In this document: positions 23,414-31,530 of the stretch, one piece after another | Layout: every line of letters starts with the position of its first letter | Position numbering within the stretch: position 1 is the first letter of the stretch | NCBI RefSeq assembly: GCF_003148685.1 | Contig: NZ_QGGR01000006.1 | Span: forward strand, 1-64,000 | Origin: Actinoplanes xinjiangensis | Lineage (GTDB): Bacteria > Actinomycetota > Actinomycetes > Mycobacteriales > Micromonosporaceae | Direction: 5' to 3' | Length of the DNA stretch: 64,000 nucleotides | Program-made: the position numbers and the translations under genes | The notes under the pieces: generated by a model | Told to the model about the DNA's origin: nothing | Database searches by the model: none | What the model saw: the letters and a program-made list of their open reading frames with translations, nothing else

Positions 23414-24043
23414 ATGGTGGAACTGCTCGATGACCCGGCCCTGCACGCCTCGTCGGTGGTCGCCAACAACGCGATGAACCGGGAACGGCAACTGCACGGG
23501 GTCAACAGCTATGCGAAGGTTCTCGGGTTCGACCCGCTGACCAGGGCCGGAAGTGCCTGGCTGGATCTGTGCTGCGGCAGCGGGCTGGCGCTGATCCAGG
23601 CCGCCGGGCAGACCAGCGGCGTGACCCTGACCGGGGTGGATCTGGTCGAGGCGTTCCGTCCCGCCCCGCCCGGCGTGACCCTGGTCGCGGCACCGCTCGA
23701 GACGTGGGCGCCGGGGCGGGTGTTCGACCTGATCACATGCGTGCACGGGCTGCACTACGTGGGGGACAAGCTGGGTGTGCTCGCCAGGATCCTGACCTGG
23801 CTGACTCCGGGCGGGACCTTCGTCGCCGACCTGGACCTGGCATCGATCCGGTCCGGGGACCGGCGCCTGGCCGGGCTGCTGCGTGCCGCCGGGGTCGAGT
23901 ATGACGGGCGCCGTAAACGGATCACCTGCACCGGCCCGCGGGTACTCGACCTTCCCTACCGCTACCTGGGCGCCGACGACCGGGCCGGGCCCAACTACAC
24001 CGGCCAGCCGGCCGTGACGTCGCACTACGAGAAAACCGTTTGA
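23414..24043 (+). CDS. Class I SAM-dependent methyltransferase
   Basis: A 209-residue methyltransferase with a Rossmann core: motif I is WLDLCCGSGLALIQAA, then LTGVDLVEAF (motif II acidic residue), LITCVHGLHYVGDK (motif IV region) and TPGGTFVADLDL (motif V/VI). The N-terminal 40 residues form a lid. The ATG at 23414 is the first good start after the divergent AraC gene. The substrate is unknown. The following MFS gene lies 70 bases downstream on the same strand and may be cotranscribed. Confidence 0.88.
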   Translation: MVELLDDPALHASSVVANNAMNRERQLHGVNSYAKVLGFDPLTRAGSAWLDLCCGSGLALIQAAGQTSGVTLTGVDLVEAFRPAPPGVTLVAAPLETWAPGRVFDLITCVHGLHYVGDKLGVLARILTWLTPGGTFVADLDLASIRSGDRRLAGLLRAAGVEYDGRRKRITCTGPRVLDLPYRYLGADDRAGPNYTGQPAVTSHYEKTV

Positions 24044-24113
24044 CGGCACCGATAATCTGATCCTCCGTGCCTGCGAGGGGGGCTTTCGCCCACCTCGACT
24101 CACGGAGCCGACG

Positions 24114-25292
24114 TTGAGATTCCTGCTCGTCACCGTCTTCCTCGACATGCTCGGGCTCGGCCTGCTCGTGCCGATCATGCCCGCGCTGATGACCGCGGTC
24201 ACCGCCGATCCGGCCACCGCGGTCCTGTGGTCCGGGGTGCTCGGTTCCACCTACGGCGTACTCCAGTTCGTGGTGTCGCCGCTGCTCGGCCGGATCTCCG
24301 ACCGGTACGGCCGGCGGCCCGTCCTGCTCGCCTCGCTGATCTGCCTCGGTGTCGACTGGCTCGCCCACGCGTCGGCGTCCGGCCCGTGGGCGCTCCTGGC
24401 GTTCCACGCGCTCGCCGGCGCGTGTGCGGGAACGAACACCGTGGTCAACGCCTATGTCGCCGACGTCACCGAGCCGTCCGGGCGAGCCCGCGCGTACGGG
24501 ATGATCGGCGCCGCGTTCGGTCTCGGCTTCGTCGCCGGGCCCGTCCTCGGCGGCCTGCTCGGTGCGGTCGACGTACGCCTGCCGTTCCTCGCCGCCGGCC
24601 TGCTCTGTTTCGCCAACGCCGCCTACGGCTGGCTGGTCCTGCCGGAATCCCGCCCCGGCGACGGTGTCACCCCGCTCACCCTCCGCACCGCGGACCCGTT
24701 CGGCGCCGTCACGGTCGTGCTGCGCCGCCCGGTGCTGGGCCGGCTCACCTGCGCCCGCCTGTGCGCCGACATCGCCCGCATGATCTACCAGTCGGTGTGG
24801 ACGTTCTTCCTGACCGTCCAGTTCGCCTGGAGCACCGCCCACATCGGCATCGTCATGGCCACCGGCGCACTGGCCGGCGCGGTCTTCCAGTGGCAGGCGG
24901 TCGGCGGCATCGTCCGCGTCCTCGGCGACCGACGCGCCGCGGTGATCGGCAGCCTCATCGGCGTGGTGTCGCTGGCCGGCGTCGCGTTCGCGACGGCCCC
25001 GTGGATGCTCTACACCAGCCAGGCGGTCGCCGTGGCCGGCTCGTTCGGCGCGCCCGCCGCCCAGTCCTGGATCTCCCGCAGCATCGGCGCCGGTGAACAG
25101 GGCACGGTCCAGGGCGCCCTGACGGGCGTCAGCGCGATCGCCGAGGCCTGCGTCCCGGTCACCGCGGGTGTCGTCTTCGGTTCCCTGATCGGGTACGGCC
25201 ACCCGTCCCTGATCTTCGCCGGTGCCGCGGCATTCGCGGCCGCCTCGACGGTCCTGCTCGCCACCACCCGCGAGCCCGTCGTCACCGGCTGA
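24114..25292 (+). CDS. TetA-type MFS drug transporter
   Basis: A 392-residue, 12-helix MFS protein resembling TetA-class drug:H+ antiporters. TM1 has the acidic residue in VFLDMLGLGLLVPIMPAL, motif A is GRISDRYGRRPVLLAS, and motif C is GLGFVAGPVLGGLLGA in TM5. The TTG at 24114 is used as start, with GGAG at 24104-24107; no ATG fits better. The substrate could be tetracycline-like or another drug, which sequence alone cannot settle. The neighbouring AraC/GyrI-type regulator is a candidate controller. Confidence 0.9.
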   Translation: MRFLLVTVFLDMLGLGLLVPIMPALMTAVTADPATAVLWSGVLGSTYGVLQFVVSPLLGRISDRYGRRPVLLASLICLGVDWLAHASASGPWALLAFHALAGACAGTNTVVNAYVADVTEPSGRARAYGMIGAAFGLGFVAGPVLGGLLGAVDVRLPFLAAGLLCFANAAYGWLVLPESRPGDGVTPLTLRTADPFGAVTVVLRRPVLGRLTCARLCADIARMIYQSVWTFFLTVQFAWSTAHIGIVMATGALAGAVFQWQAVGGIVRVLGDRRAAVIGSLIGVVSLAGVAFATAPWMLYTSQAVAVAGSFGAPAAQSWISRSIGAGEQGTVQGALTGVSAIAEACVPVTAGVVFGSLIGYGHPSLIFAGAAAFAAASTVLLATTREPVVTG

Positions 25293-25611
25293 CCGGCCCG
25301 GCCGCGGCGGTCCCGCCCGCCACGACCGGCGGGCCCGCCGTGACCGGCCGACCGGCGAGCCGCCGTGACGGGTCGACCGGCGCGGCCGCGGCGGTTGTCA
25401 GCATCGCCGCGGCCGCGGGTGCAGCCAGGCCGTGAGCAGTGGCGGCGTCGAGCACGGACACCTCCCGGTTCGTCAGCGTTCCCGCGGCGTAGGCCGCCTC
25501 CGCCTCCCGGACGACCGCGGCATGCCCGAGCAGCCCGGCCAGGTGCTGCCCGCTACTGGTGCCGGGCACCAGGGTTCCGTCCACGTCGAAGAACACGGCC
25601 CCACGAACCAC
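25282..25611 (-). pseudogene. Truncated HAD-family phosphatase
   Basis: The GTG at 25611 opens a frame starting VRGAVFFDVDGTLVPGTSSG, an intact HAD motif I, with a cap-like helix up to about VSVLDAATAHG. Then similarity stops and Ala/Pro/Gly-rich low-complexity sequence runs to the stop, overlapping the 3' end of the MFS gene. Motifs II-IV are absent, and 109 residues is half the usual length. The 3' half was probably lost when the flanking segment was joined. Confidence 0.65.
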
Positions 25612-25713
25612 GCTCCGACGCTAACCCATGATCGGCGTCGGACACGGCGCCCGATGCCGCCGGGATGCCGATCGGCCCGGAGTGTGCGGCACGGGCCTGC
25701 TTGAATGTGTCCG

Positions 25714-26682
25714 ATGCGACATGCTCTGATCATCGGCGGTACCGGCATGATCGGCGGTGCCGTCGCCCGCCACCTGCTCGGGGCGGGCTGGCAGGTCACC
25801 GCCACCGGCCGCCGTCCCCGTCCGGTCCCGTCCGGCGCCCGCCTGCTCCTGGCCGACCACGACACCCTGCCCACCGGGGCGTACGACCTGGTCGTCGACT
25901 GCGCCTGCTACACCGCCGCCCACGCCCGTCAGGTGCTGCCGCTGATGCGCGACGCCGGCTCCGCGGTGATGATCTCCAGCAAGGCCGTCTACGTGGACGC
26001 CGACGGTAACCACGTCAACTCACCGGAGCCGCCCCGCTTCGACGGCCCGGTCACCGAGGAGCAGCCGACCCTGCCGCCGGGGGACATGGACTACGACTCG
26101 GCGGAGGGCTACGGCCCGAACAAGGTGGCCGCCGAGCAGGTGCTGCTGGACAGCGGGGCGCCGGTCACCGTGCTGCGCCCGTCGAAGGTGCACGGGGCCG
26201 GCGCGAACCCGCCGCGCACCTGGTGGTTCCTCAAGCGTGCCCTGGACCGCCGGCCGTACGTGCTGCTCGCCGGGGGTGGCCGGGGCGTCGACCACACATC
26301 GGCGGCGGTGAACATCGCCGCGCTGGTCGCCTGCGTGGCCGACCGTCCCGGGCGGCGGATCCTGAACGCCGCCGACCCGGACGCCCCGGACGGCCTGACG
26401 ATCTCCCGGGTGATCGCCGGTCTGGCCGGGCATCGCTGGGAGGAGATCGCGGTGCCCGACGACGACGAGGCCGGCCGGCACCCGTGGCACCGGATCCCAC
26501 CGATCGTGCTGGACATGACCGCGGCCGGCAGCCTCGGCTACCGGCCGGCCGGTGACTTCGCGGCGACCGTCACCGACGAGGTCGAACCCCTGCTGCGCAA
26601 CCGTCCGGACGACCCCGAGGGCTGGTTCGACTACGCGGCGGAGGACGCGCGGGCCCGGACCGGTTCCGGACCGGGCCGGTGA
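25714..26682 (+). CDS. NAD-dependent epimerase/reductase family protein
   Basis: A 322-residue extended SDR. The Rossmann motif is HALIIGGTGMIGGAVARHLL (GxxGxxG), the serine is in VMISSKAVYVD, and GYGPNKVAAEQVLL carries the YxxxK pair (Y-G-P-N-K). A C-terminal substrate domain holds LRPSKVHGAGANPP. It looks like a sugar-nucleotide epimerase or isoflavone-reductase-type enzyme; the substrate is unknown. The ATG at 25714 is chosen over a GTG 9 bases upstream. It stands alone on the plus strand. Confidence 0.88.
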   Translation: MRHALIIGGTGMIGGAVARHLLGAGWQVTATGRRPRPVPSGARLLLADHDTLPTGAYDLVVDCACYTAAHARQVLPLMRDAGSAVMISSKAVYVDADGNHVNSPEPPRFDGPVTEEQPTLPPGDMDYDSAEGYGPNKVAAEQVLLDSGAPVTVLRPSKVHGAGANPPRTWWFLKRALDRRPYVLLAGGGRGVDHTSAAVNIAALVACVADRPGRRILNAADPDAPDGLTISRVIAGLAGHRWEEIAVPDDDEAGRHPWHRIPPIVLDMTAAGSLGYRPAGDFAATVTDEVEPLLRNRPDDPEGWFDYAAEDARARTGSGPGR

Positions 26683-26686
26683 CGGG

Positions 26687-26839
26687 CTACTCCTTCGCCG
26701 GCGGTACGGCCTGCGCCTTCTCCTTCCGGCCGGCCGGGTGCCGGGGCATCCGGCTCACATCGGGCTGATCACGGAACGCCTCGGCCAGCTTGTCCCCGTG
26801 GATCTTCTTCGGGGCTTCCGGTACGTGTGTCTCTGCCAT
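26687..26839 (-). CDS. Small hydrophilic protein, 50 residues
   Basis: A short frame with typical coding bias encodes MAETHVPEAPKKIHGDKLAE followed by a basic, proline-containing tail ending AQAVPPAKE. It has no cysteines, signal or membrane segment. It ends 4 bases from the stop of the epimerase gene (convergent) and starts 45 bases after the stop of the aminoglycoside-phosphotransferase-like gene on the same strand. I do not know its function; similar tiny basic proteins are common in actinomycetes. Confidence 0.5.
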   Translation of the reverse strand: MAETHVPEAPKKIHGDKLAEAFRDQPDVSRMPRHPAGRKEKAQAVPPAKE

Positions 26840-26884
26840 ACATCCATGGTCAGCCCGCCCCGCCGATCCCGAGACGCCTTTCGG

Positions 26885-27604
26885 CTACCCCGGCTCCAGC
26901 GCCGCCCGGTGCTGCGACGTCCACTCGTGCGCGGCCCGGACCTGCTCGGCGATCCCGTCGTCGCGCAGCCGGATCATCGCCGGGTCACCCGCCCCGGCGG
27001 CCGCGAGGATGCCACGCCAGGTGGCTTCCTGCCACCACAGGATCGTCGCGACCAGTTCGTCACGGTCGGCGGCGGCCAGGTCGTATCCGTCGGCGATCAC
27101 GCCGATCAGCCGTCCTGCCCGGGCCGGATCGGACGTCGCCGGGCCCAGCCCGACGAACTGCCAGCACGCATGGGCCACGTCCTGCACCCGCCGGCCCGGT
27201 GCCGCGTCGTCCCAGTCGATGAACGCGACCGGGACCGCACCCCGGTAGACGGTGTTCTTCGGCGACAGGTCGTGGTGGCAGACCACCTCCTGATCCCCGG
27301 CCAGAGCGGTCCCGGCGGTCAGATCATGGAACTCGCGCATCAGCCGCCCGACCGCCGCCAGGCCCGGTTCACCGCGCACGAAGGCGGGCACCTCGCCCCA
27401 CGGCACGGTGCCCTCCAGGAACTCGAGCACATCCCGCCCGCTCTCGTCACCGCCCAGGAACCGCGGTGCCCCACGCCAGCCGGACCGCTCGAAGAACTCC
27501 AGCAGGCCGTGCACGAAACCTGGATCCCGTGGCGGTCGCTTCCGCACCGTCGAACCCAGCCGGACCGCCCCCGCCACGAACCCGCCCCGCATCGGCTCCT
27601 CCAC
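26885..27604 (-). CDS. Aminoglycoside phosphotransferase-fold kinase
   Basis: A 239-residue small-molecule kinase of the APH/choline-kinase fold. The catalytic loop is VVCHHDLSPKNTVY (HxDxxxxN) and the Mg-binding motif is VAFIDWDDAAPG. The N-lobe is short, lacking a clear ATP-binding lysine strand (residues 1-60 start VEEPMRGGFVAGAVRLGSTV), so it may be a divergent or partial member. The GTG at 27604 is used. It need not confer antibiotic resistance; many family members phosphorylate sugars, choline or homoserine. Confidence 0.87.
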   Translation of the reverse strand: MEEPMRGGFVAGAVRLGSTVRKRPPRDPGFVHGLLEFFERSGWRGAPRFLGGDESGRDVLEFLEGTVPWGEVPAFVRGEPGLAAVGRLMREFHDLTAGTALAGDQEVVCHHDLSPKNTVYRGAVPVAFIDWDDAAPGRRVQDVAHACWQFVGLGPATSDPARAGRLIGVIADGYDLAAADRDELVATILWWQEATWRGILAAAGAGDPAMIRLRDDGIAEQVRAAHEWTSQHRAALEPG

Positions 27605-27649
27605 GACGCCGACCGTACCGCCGTCGCCGGTGCCCGGACCCGGACGGGT

Positions 27650-28243
27650 TCAGCCGGTGGTGATCGGCTTCGTCAGGAAGACACACGTCAGGGCGGCCTG
27701 GGCCGGCTTCCCGGCGATCATCTCGCGGATCTCCGGGTCGTCGGTCTTCGGCATCGTGCAGGATCTGCGGGCCTCGGCGATGACCCGCAGCGCCTCGGCG
27801 ATCTCGGTCTCCCGCTGCGGGCAGCGGTATTCGACGTCCAGGTGCACGTCGGCCAGGGTGCCGTCGTCGGTGTTGACGGCCACCCAGCCGGCGAACTCCT
27901 CGCGGTCCCAGCCGCAGACCTGCTCGGCGACCTCTTCGATCTCGGCGAAACCGGTGTCGGACAGATCGTTGCCGATCTGGTCCTCCAGCGCCCTGCGGTA
28001 GCCGTCGGCGTCGTAGAGGGCCTCGGCGACCGGCTCGTTGACCACCGGCCCGGTGGGCGCCGAGAAACCGGCCGGCGCGGTCACGGGTGCGGGGGCGGCC
28101 ATGCGCAGGACGCCGGCCTCGGCGGCGCCCGCACCGACGGCACCGGCCAGCGCGACCATGACGAGGGCCACGCGGGCACGGCGGGGCATCCGGCGTCGGT
28201 GCAGCGCGCGGCGCGTGTGTACGCCCCGGTACCGCTCCTCCAT
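27650..28243 (-). CDS. Exported hypothetical protein
   Basis: A 197-residue protein with a long basic N-terminus and one hydrophobic segment (about 25-44, VALVMVALAGAVGAGAAEAG), then an acidic extracellular domain containing three cysteines (EQVCGWDREEF, VEYRCPQRE, RRSCTMPK). It is a likely membrane-anchored or secreted protein, family unknown. The ATG at 28243 is preceded by a GGGGGG site. The APH-like gene follows on the same strand about 45 bases downstream. The odd cysteine number suggests one free thiol. Confidence 0.65.
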   Translation of the reverse strand: MEERYRGVHTRRALHRRRMPRRARVALVMVALAGAVGAGAAEAGVLRMAAPAPVTAPAGFSAPTGPVVNEPVAEALYDADGYRRALEDQIGNDLSDTGFAEIEEVAEQVCGWDREEFAGWVAVNTDDGTLADVHLDVEYRCPQRETEIAEALRVIAEARRSCTMPKTDDPEIREMIAGKPAQAALTCVFLTKPITTG

Positions 28244-28339
28244 CCGATGCCCCCCTTCGCGTCCGGCGGTCAGCCGTTCCACCAGTCCTTTCGGCCGGGT
28301 GGGCGGTGGGCGAAGGGGTTCGGGGCATTTCTCACACGG

Positions 28340-29506
28340 TCAGTCGCCCTTGACATTGACGATCTGGCGCAGCGTGTGACGGATCTCCACGAGGTCGTCG
28401 GCGTCCTTCATGACGACGTCGATCGGTTTGTACGCCTGCGGGATCTCGTCGAGGAACGCGTCGGTGTCACGGAACTCGATGCCCTTCATGGCGGCGCGCA
28501 GCTGTTCCCGGGTGAACGTCTTGCGCGCCCGGGTCCGCGAGTAGGCACGCCCGGCGCCGTGCGGCGACGAGTTCAGGGCGGTCGCGTTGCCCTTGCCGGT
28601 CACCACGTACGACGCGTCGCCCATCGATCCGGGGATGAGGCCGGGCACCCCCTTCGCCGCGTTGATGGCACCCTTGCGCGACAGCCACACCGTCTCGCCG
28701 AAATGGGTCTCCTGCTCGGTGTAGTTGTGGTGGCACTGGACGCGTTCGCGCTGCTCGACGGGGCCACCGACGAACTCGGCGAAACACGCGATCACCCGGT
28801 CCATCATCTCGTCCCGGTTGACCAGTGCGAAGTTCTGCGCCCACCGCAGCTCCCGCAGATAGGCGTCGAACTGTTCGGTGCCCTCCTCGAGATAGGCGAG
28901 GTCCCGGTCGGGCAGGCTGATGCCGCGGTCGGCGATGAGGGCCTGCGCGACCCGGATGTGATGGCCGGCGATCTTGTTGCCGACGCCGCGGGAACCGGAG
29001 TGCAGGAACAGCCAGACCGCGCCCTTCTCGTCGTGGCAGACCTCGATGAAGTGGTTGCCGCTGCCGAGCGTGCCGAGTTGCAGGGCCCAGTTGCGGGCGT
29101 ACTGCGCGGGGTCGAAACCGGCGGCCTCCGCCTCCGTGGTCAGCCGCTCCACGCGCTGCCGGGCCGAGCCGGTCAGCTTCGTGTTGTAGGCGCCGGCCGA
29201 CAGCGGGACCGCCCGTTCGATCGCCGTCCGTAGCCGGCTCAGGTCGCCGCGCAGGTCGTCCCGGTGGTACTGGGTACGGACGGCGGCCATCCCGCAGCCG
29301 ATGTCGACGCCGACCGCGGCCGGGATGATCGCACCGAGAGTCGGGATCACCGAGCCGACCGTGGCGCCCTTGCCCAGGTGCGCGTCCGGCATCAGCGCGA
29401 TGTGCGGATGGATGAACGGCAGCTGTGACGCCTTCTCGGCCTGGTGCAGCGTCTCGTCCTCGAGGATGCTGGCCCAGCTGATCAGCCGCTCATTGATCTT
29501 GCGCAT
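28340..29506 (-). CDS. rtcB: RNA-splicing ligase RtcB
   Basis: RtcB joins 2',3'-cyclic-phosphate or 3'-phosphate RNA ends to 5'-OH ends, using GTP and Mn2+, in RNA repair. The 388-residue protein has the family hallmarks: PDAHLGKGATVGSVIP, VGVDIGCGMAAVRTQ with the metal-binding Asp and Cys, LGSGNHFIEVCHDEKG, the histidine cluster in QCHHNYTEQETHFGE, and the GMP-accepting histidine in SSPHGAGRAYSRTRA. The length is slightly short of 400-480, as in the bacterial shorter group. No archease gene is adjacent. Start ATG 29506. Confidence 0.96.
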   Translation of the reverse strand: MRKINERLISWASILEDETLHQAEKASQLPFIHPHIALMPDAHLGKGATVGSVIPTLGAIIPAAVGVDIGCGMAAVRTQYHRDDLRGDLSRLRTAIERAVPLSAGAYNTKLTGSARQRVERLTTEAEAAGFDPAQYARNWALQLGTLGSGNHFIEVCHDEKGAVWLFLHSGSRGVGNKIAGHHIRVAQALIADRGISLPDRDLAYLEEGTEQFDAYLRELRWAQNFALVNRDEMMDRVIACFAEFVGGPVEQRERVQCHHNYTEQETHFGETVWLSRKGAINAAKGVPGLIPGSMGDASYVVTGKGNATALNSSPHGAGRAYSRTRARKTFTREQLRAAMKGIEFRDTDAFLDEIPQAYKPIDVVMKDADDLVEIRHTLRQIVNVKGD

Positions 29507-29548
29507 GCCGTACGCCCCCGTCCTGGTATGTCCTCACATACCGTACGG

Positions 29549-30031
29549 TCAGGGCTTTTCGGTGAGCTCGCGGACGTGCCGGATCCCGTCGTGATCGGCA
29601 TCGCCGACGGCGACGAACCCGGTGGCGCGGAGCACCGCCAGGGAGGGCAGGTTGGTCGGGCCGGCGCCCGCGGTCAGCCGGGTCAGACCGTAGTCGTCGC
29701 GGGCCAGCTCGATCACCCGGCGGACCCCGAGTTTGGCGAACCCGCGCCCGGTCACCCGCTCGGCGACCCGGTACCCCAGCTCGGCGCAGCCGTCCTCGAC
29801 GTCGAACAGGTTGAACCGGCCCACCACGGCGCCGTCGCCGTCGACCAGCACGTGGAAGTGGCAGAGCCCGGTGTCCTGCTCGGCGAGCAGCGCCGCGTGC
29901 CGGTCGCCGAAGTGCGCGAAGAAGTCGTCACCGCGGTCCGCGATGGTGCGCGCGAAGAACTCCCGGTTCGCCGTCTCGAACTCCAGCAGCGCCGTCGCGT
30001 GATCGTCCCGAAGCCGCTGGAGTTCGTACAC
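29549..30031 (-). CDS. GNAT-family N-acetyltransferase
   Basis: A 160-residue acetyltransferase of the RimJ/RimL type. The acetyl-CoA-binding region is YRVAERVTGRGFAKLGVRRV (R-x-x-G-x-G/A), with later ARDDYGLTRLTAGAGPTNLPS and AVLRATGFVAVGD, which is the conserved C-terminal strand-helix. The GTG at 30031 begins VYELQRLRDDH. It probably acetylates a protein N-terminus or a small amine; the substrate is unknown. It stands between rtcB and the GH43 gene, all on the minus strand, with short gaps. Confidence 0.88.
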   Translation of the reverse strand: MYELQRLRDDHATALLEFETANREFFARTIADRGDDFFAHFGDRHAALLAEQDTGLCHFHVLVDGDGAVVGRFNLFDVEDGCAELGYRVAERVTGRGFAKLGVRRVIELARDDYGLTRLTAGAGPTNLPSLAVLRATGFVAVGDADHDGIRHVRELTEKP

Positions 30032-30049
30032 GCCGCCATCCTAGGGGGT

Positions 30050-31462
30050 TCAGGAGACCGTGCGGGACCACTGCTGGTTGTTGCCGGAGTTGCAGGTGTA
30101 CTGCTGGATGTCGGCGCCGTCGGCGGTGCTGGACGACACGACGTCCAGGCACTTGCCGCTGTGCCGGGCCTTGAGCTGGTGATAGCTACCGATCGCGGCC
30201 CACTGCCACTGCTGGTTGGTGCCGGTTCCGCAGGTGTACTGGATGATGTTCGCGCCGTCGGCGGTCGAACCGGACGCCACGTCGAGACACTTGCCGCTGT
30301 GCTGGGCGACGATCTGGAAGTAGCCGTTGCCGGCGTCGCGGAATTCGAAGCGCTGGTTCCCGCCGTTGTTCCAGGTGTACTGCTTGATCTCGGCACTGTC
30401 GGCCATCGAGGCGCTGACCACGTCCATCACCTTGCCGCCGGCCCGGTTGGTCACCCGGTGGTAGGTGGCCGGGTTACCGGTGACCGTGCCCGCGGCGGCG
30501 TCCACCGTGACCGTCGGATACCAGCTCAGCGACATCGATGTGGAACTGGGGAAGCTGATCGGCAGCCAGACGTAGCGGGAGTCGTTGACCGGGCCGGACC
30601 AGGCGCCGGCCCAGCGGTCACCCATGTAGAGGTAGCCGGTGCCGGACGTACCGGTGATCGGCAGGACATAGGCCGGCTGCGAGCCGAAGGTGGTCGAGTC
30701 GCCGACGTTCGTCCAGCCCGACCACGGGCCGCTGATGCTGGTGGCGGTGGCGTACTTCGACTGGTTGGGGTTCCAGCCGGAGGTGCCCGAGGTGAGCAGG
30801 AAGTAGACACCGTTGCGCTTGAACATCGCCGGCGCCTCCCGGGTCGCGTTGTCCCAGAAGTTGCCGACGACCGCGGAGACCTGGAGGTAGTCGGCGGTGA
30901 GACGGTAGATCATCAGGTCGCGGTTCTCGTCGGCAGCGGAGATCATGTACGCCGTGCCACCGTCCTCGTAGAGGGTGATGTCCCGGGACATGTAGGTGCC
31001 GAACGGCCGGAAACTGCCGTGATAGGTGTACGTGCCGTCGACCGTCGCCGAGGAGGCCACCGCCGCACGGGCCTCGCCGTAGTCGGCCCCGTTCTCCTTG
31101 TGCATCCACATCACGTAGCGCCCGGTGGACGCGTTGTACACGACCTTCGGCCGCTCGATCTTGGCACTGCCCAGTTCGGACGCCGACGACGAGGTGAGCA
31201 CGTTGTTGCGGAACTCCCACGTGCGCAGGTCGGTCGAGCGGTAGACGGAGACGGCCCGGAACGTGTCGTCGGCGTTGCGATTCTCGCCGAACCAGTACCA
31301 GTAGGAGCCGACCTTGAGCACCCCGCCACCGTGCGCGTGCACACCGGCCCCGGACGTGTCGGTGAACTGCACCCCGTTGGTGATCGTGACCGGTGCGGCC
31401 TGCGCCGGTGCGGGAAGCACCAGGATCAGCAGGAAGGCCGCCGCGGCGGCGAGAAGTCTCAT
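30050..31462 (-). CDS. Secreted GH43-like glycosidase with ricin-type CBM13
   Basis: A 470-residue secreted enzyme. The signal peptide is residues 1-22 (LLAAAAAFLLILVLPAPAQA). The five-bladed propeller of a GH43-family enzyme spans about 25-320; GVHAHGGGVLKVGSYWYWFG and KIERPKVVYNASTGRYVMWM resemble the exo-galactanase subfamily. A ricin B domain (about 340-470) has three QxW-type repeats (NQRFEF, NQQWQW, NQQWSR) and paired cysteines. It likely trims plant or algal galactan side chains outside the cell. The ATG at 31462 is chosen because it starts the signal peptide. Divergent from the adjacent hybrid regulator. Confidence 0.88.
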   Translation of the reverse strand: MRLLAAAAAFLLILVLPAPAQAAPVTITNGVQFTDTSGAGVHAHGGGVLKVGSYWYWFGENRNADDTFRAVSVYRSTDLRTWEFRNNVLTSSSASELGSAKIERPKVVYNASTGRYVMWMHKENGADYGEARAAVASSATVDGTYTYHGSFRPFGTYMSRDITLYEDGGTAYMISAADENRDLMIYRLTADYLQVSAVVGNFWDNATREAPAMFKRNGVYFLLTSGTSGWNPNQSKYATATSISGPWSGWTNVGDSTTFGSQPAYVLPITGTSGTGYLYMGDRWAGAWSGPVNDSRYVWLPISFPSSTSMSLSWYPTVTVDAAAGTVTGNPATYHRVTNRAGGKVMDVVSASMADSAEIKQYTWNNGGNQRFEFRDAGNGYFQIVAQHSGKCLDVASGSTADGANIIQYTCGTGTNQQWQWAAIGSYHQLKARHSGKCLDVVSSSTADGADIQQYTCNSGNNQQWSRTVS

Positions 31463-31463
31463 C

Positions 31464-31509
31464 CGTAAGCCCCGATCGATGCGTAAGAATGTGCGTAACG
31501 TCTTCGTAA
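31464..31509. promoter_or_regulatory. CGTAA direct-repeat cluster between GH43 and regulator
   Basis: CGTAA occurs at 31464-31468, 31482-31486, 31494-31498 and 31505-31509, partly as GCGTAAG/GCGTAAC, in the 68-bp divergent spacer. Three of the four are 11-12 bp apart, about one helical turn, as expected for a DeoR-type operator. The adjacent hybrid regulator is the obvious candidate binder. Confidence 0.45.
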
Positions 31510-31530
31510 ACGGTCGGAAACGGTGAAGCC

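Noticed and set aside
26885..27604. Aminoglycoside resistance gene
   Set aside because: The fold is right, but the N-lobe is atypical and such kinases have many other substrates; resistance is not supported.
26552..29233. 893-codon plus-strand open frame
   Set aside because: It runs antisense to four well-supported genes including rtcB, has no family resemblance, and is open because of GC-rich third positions.
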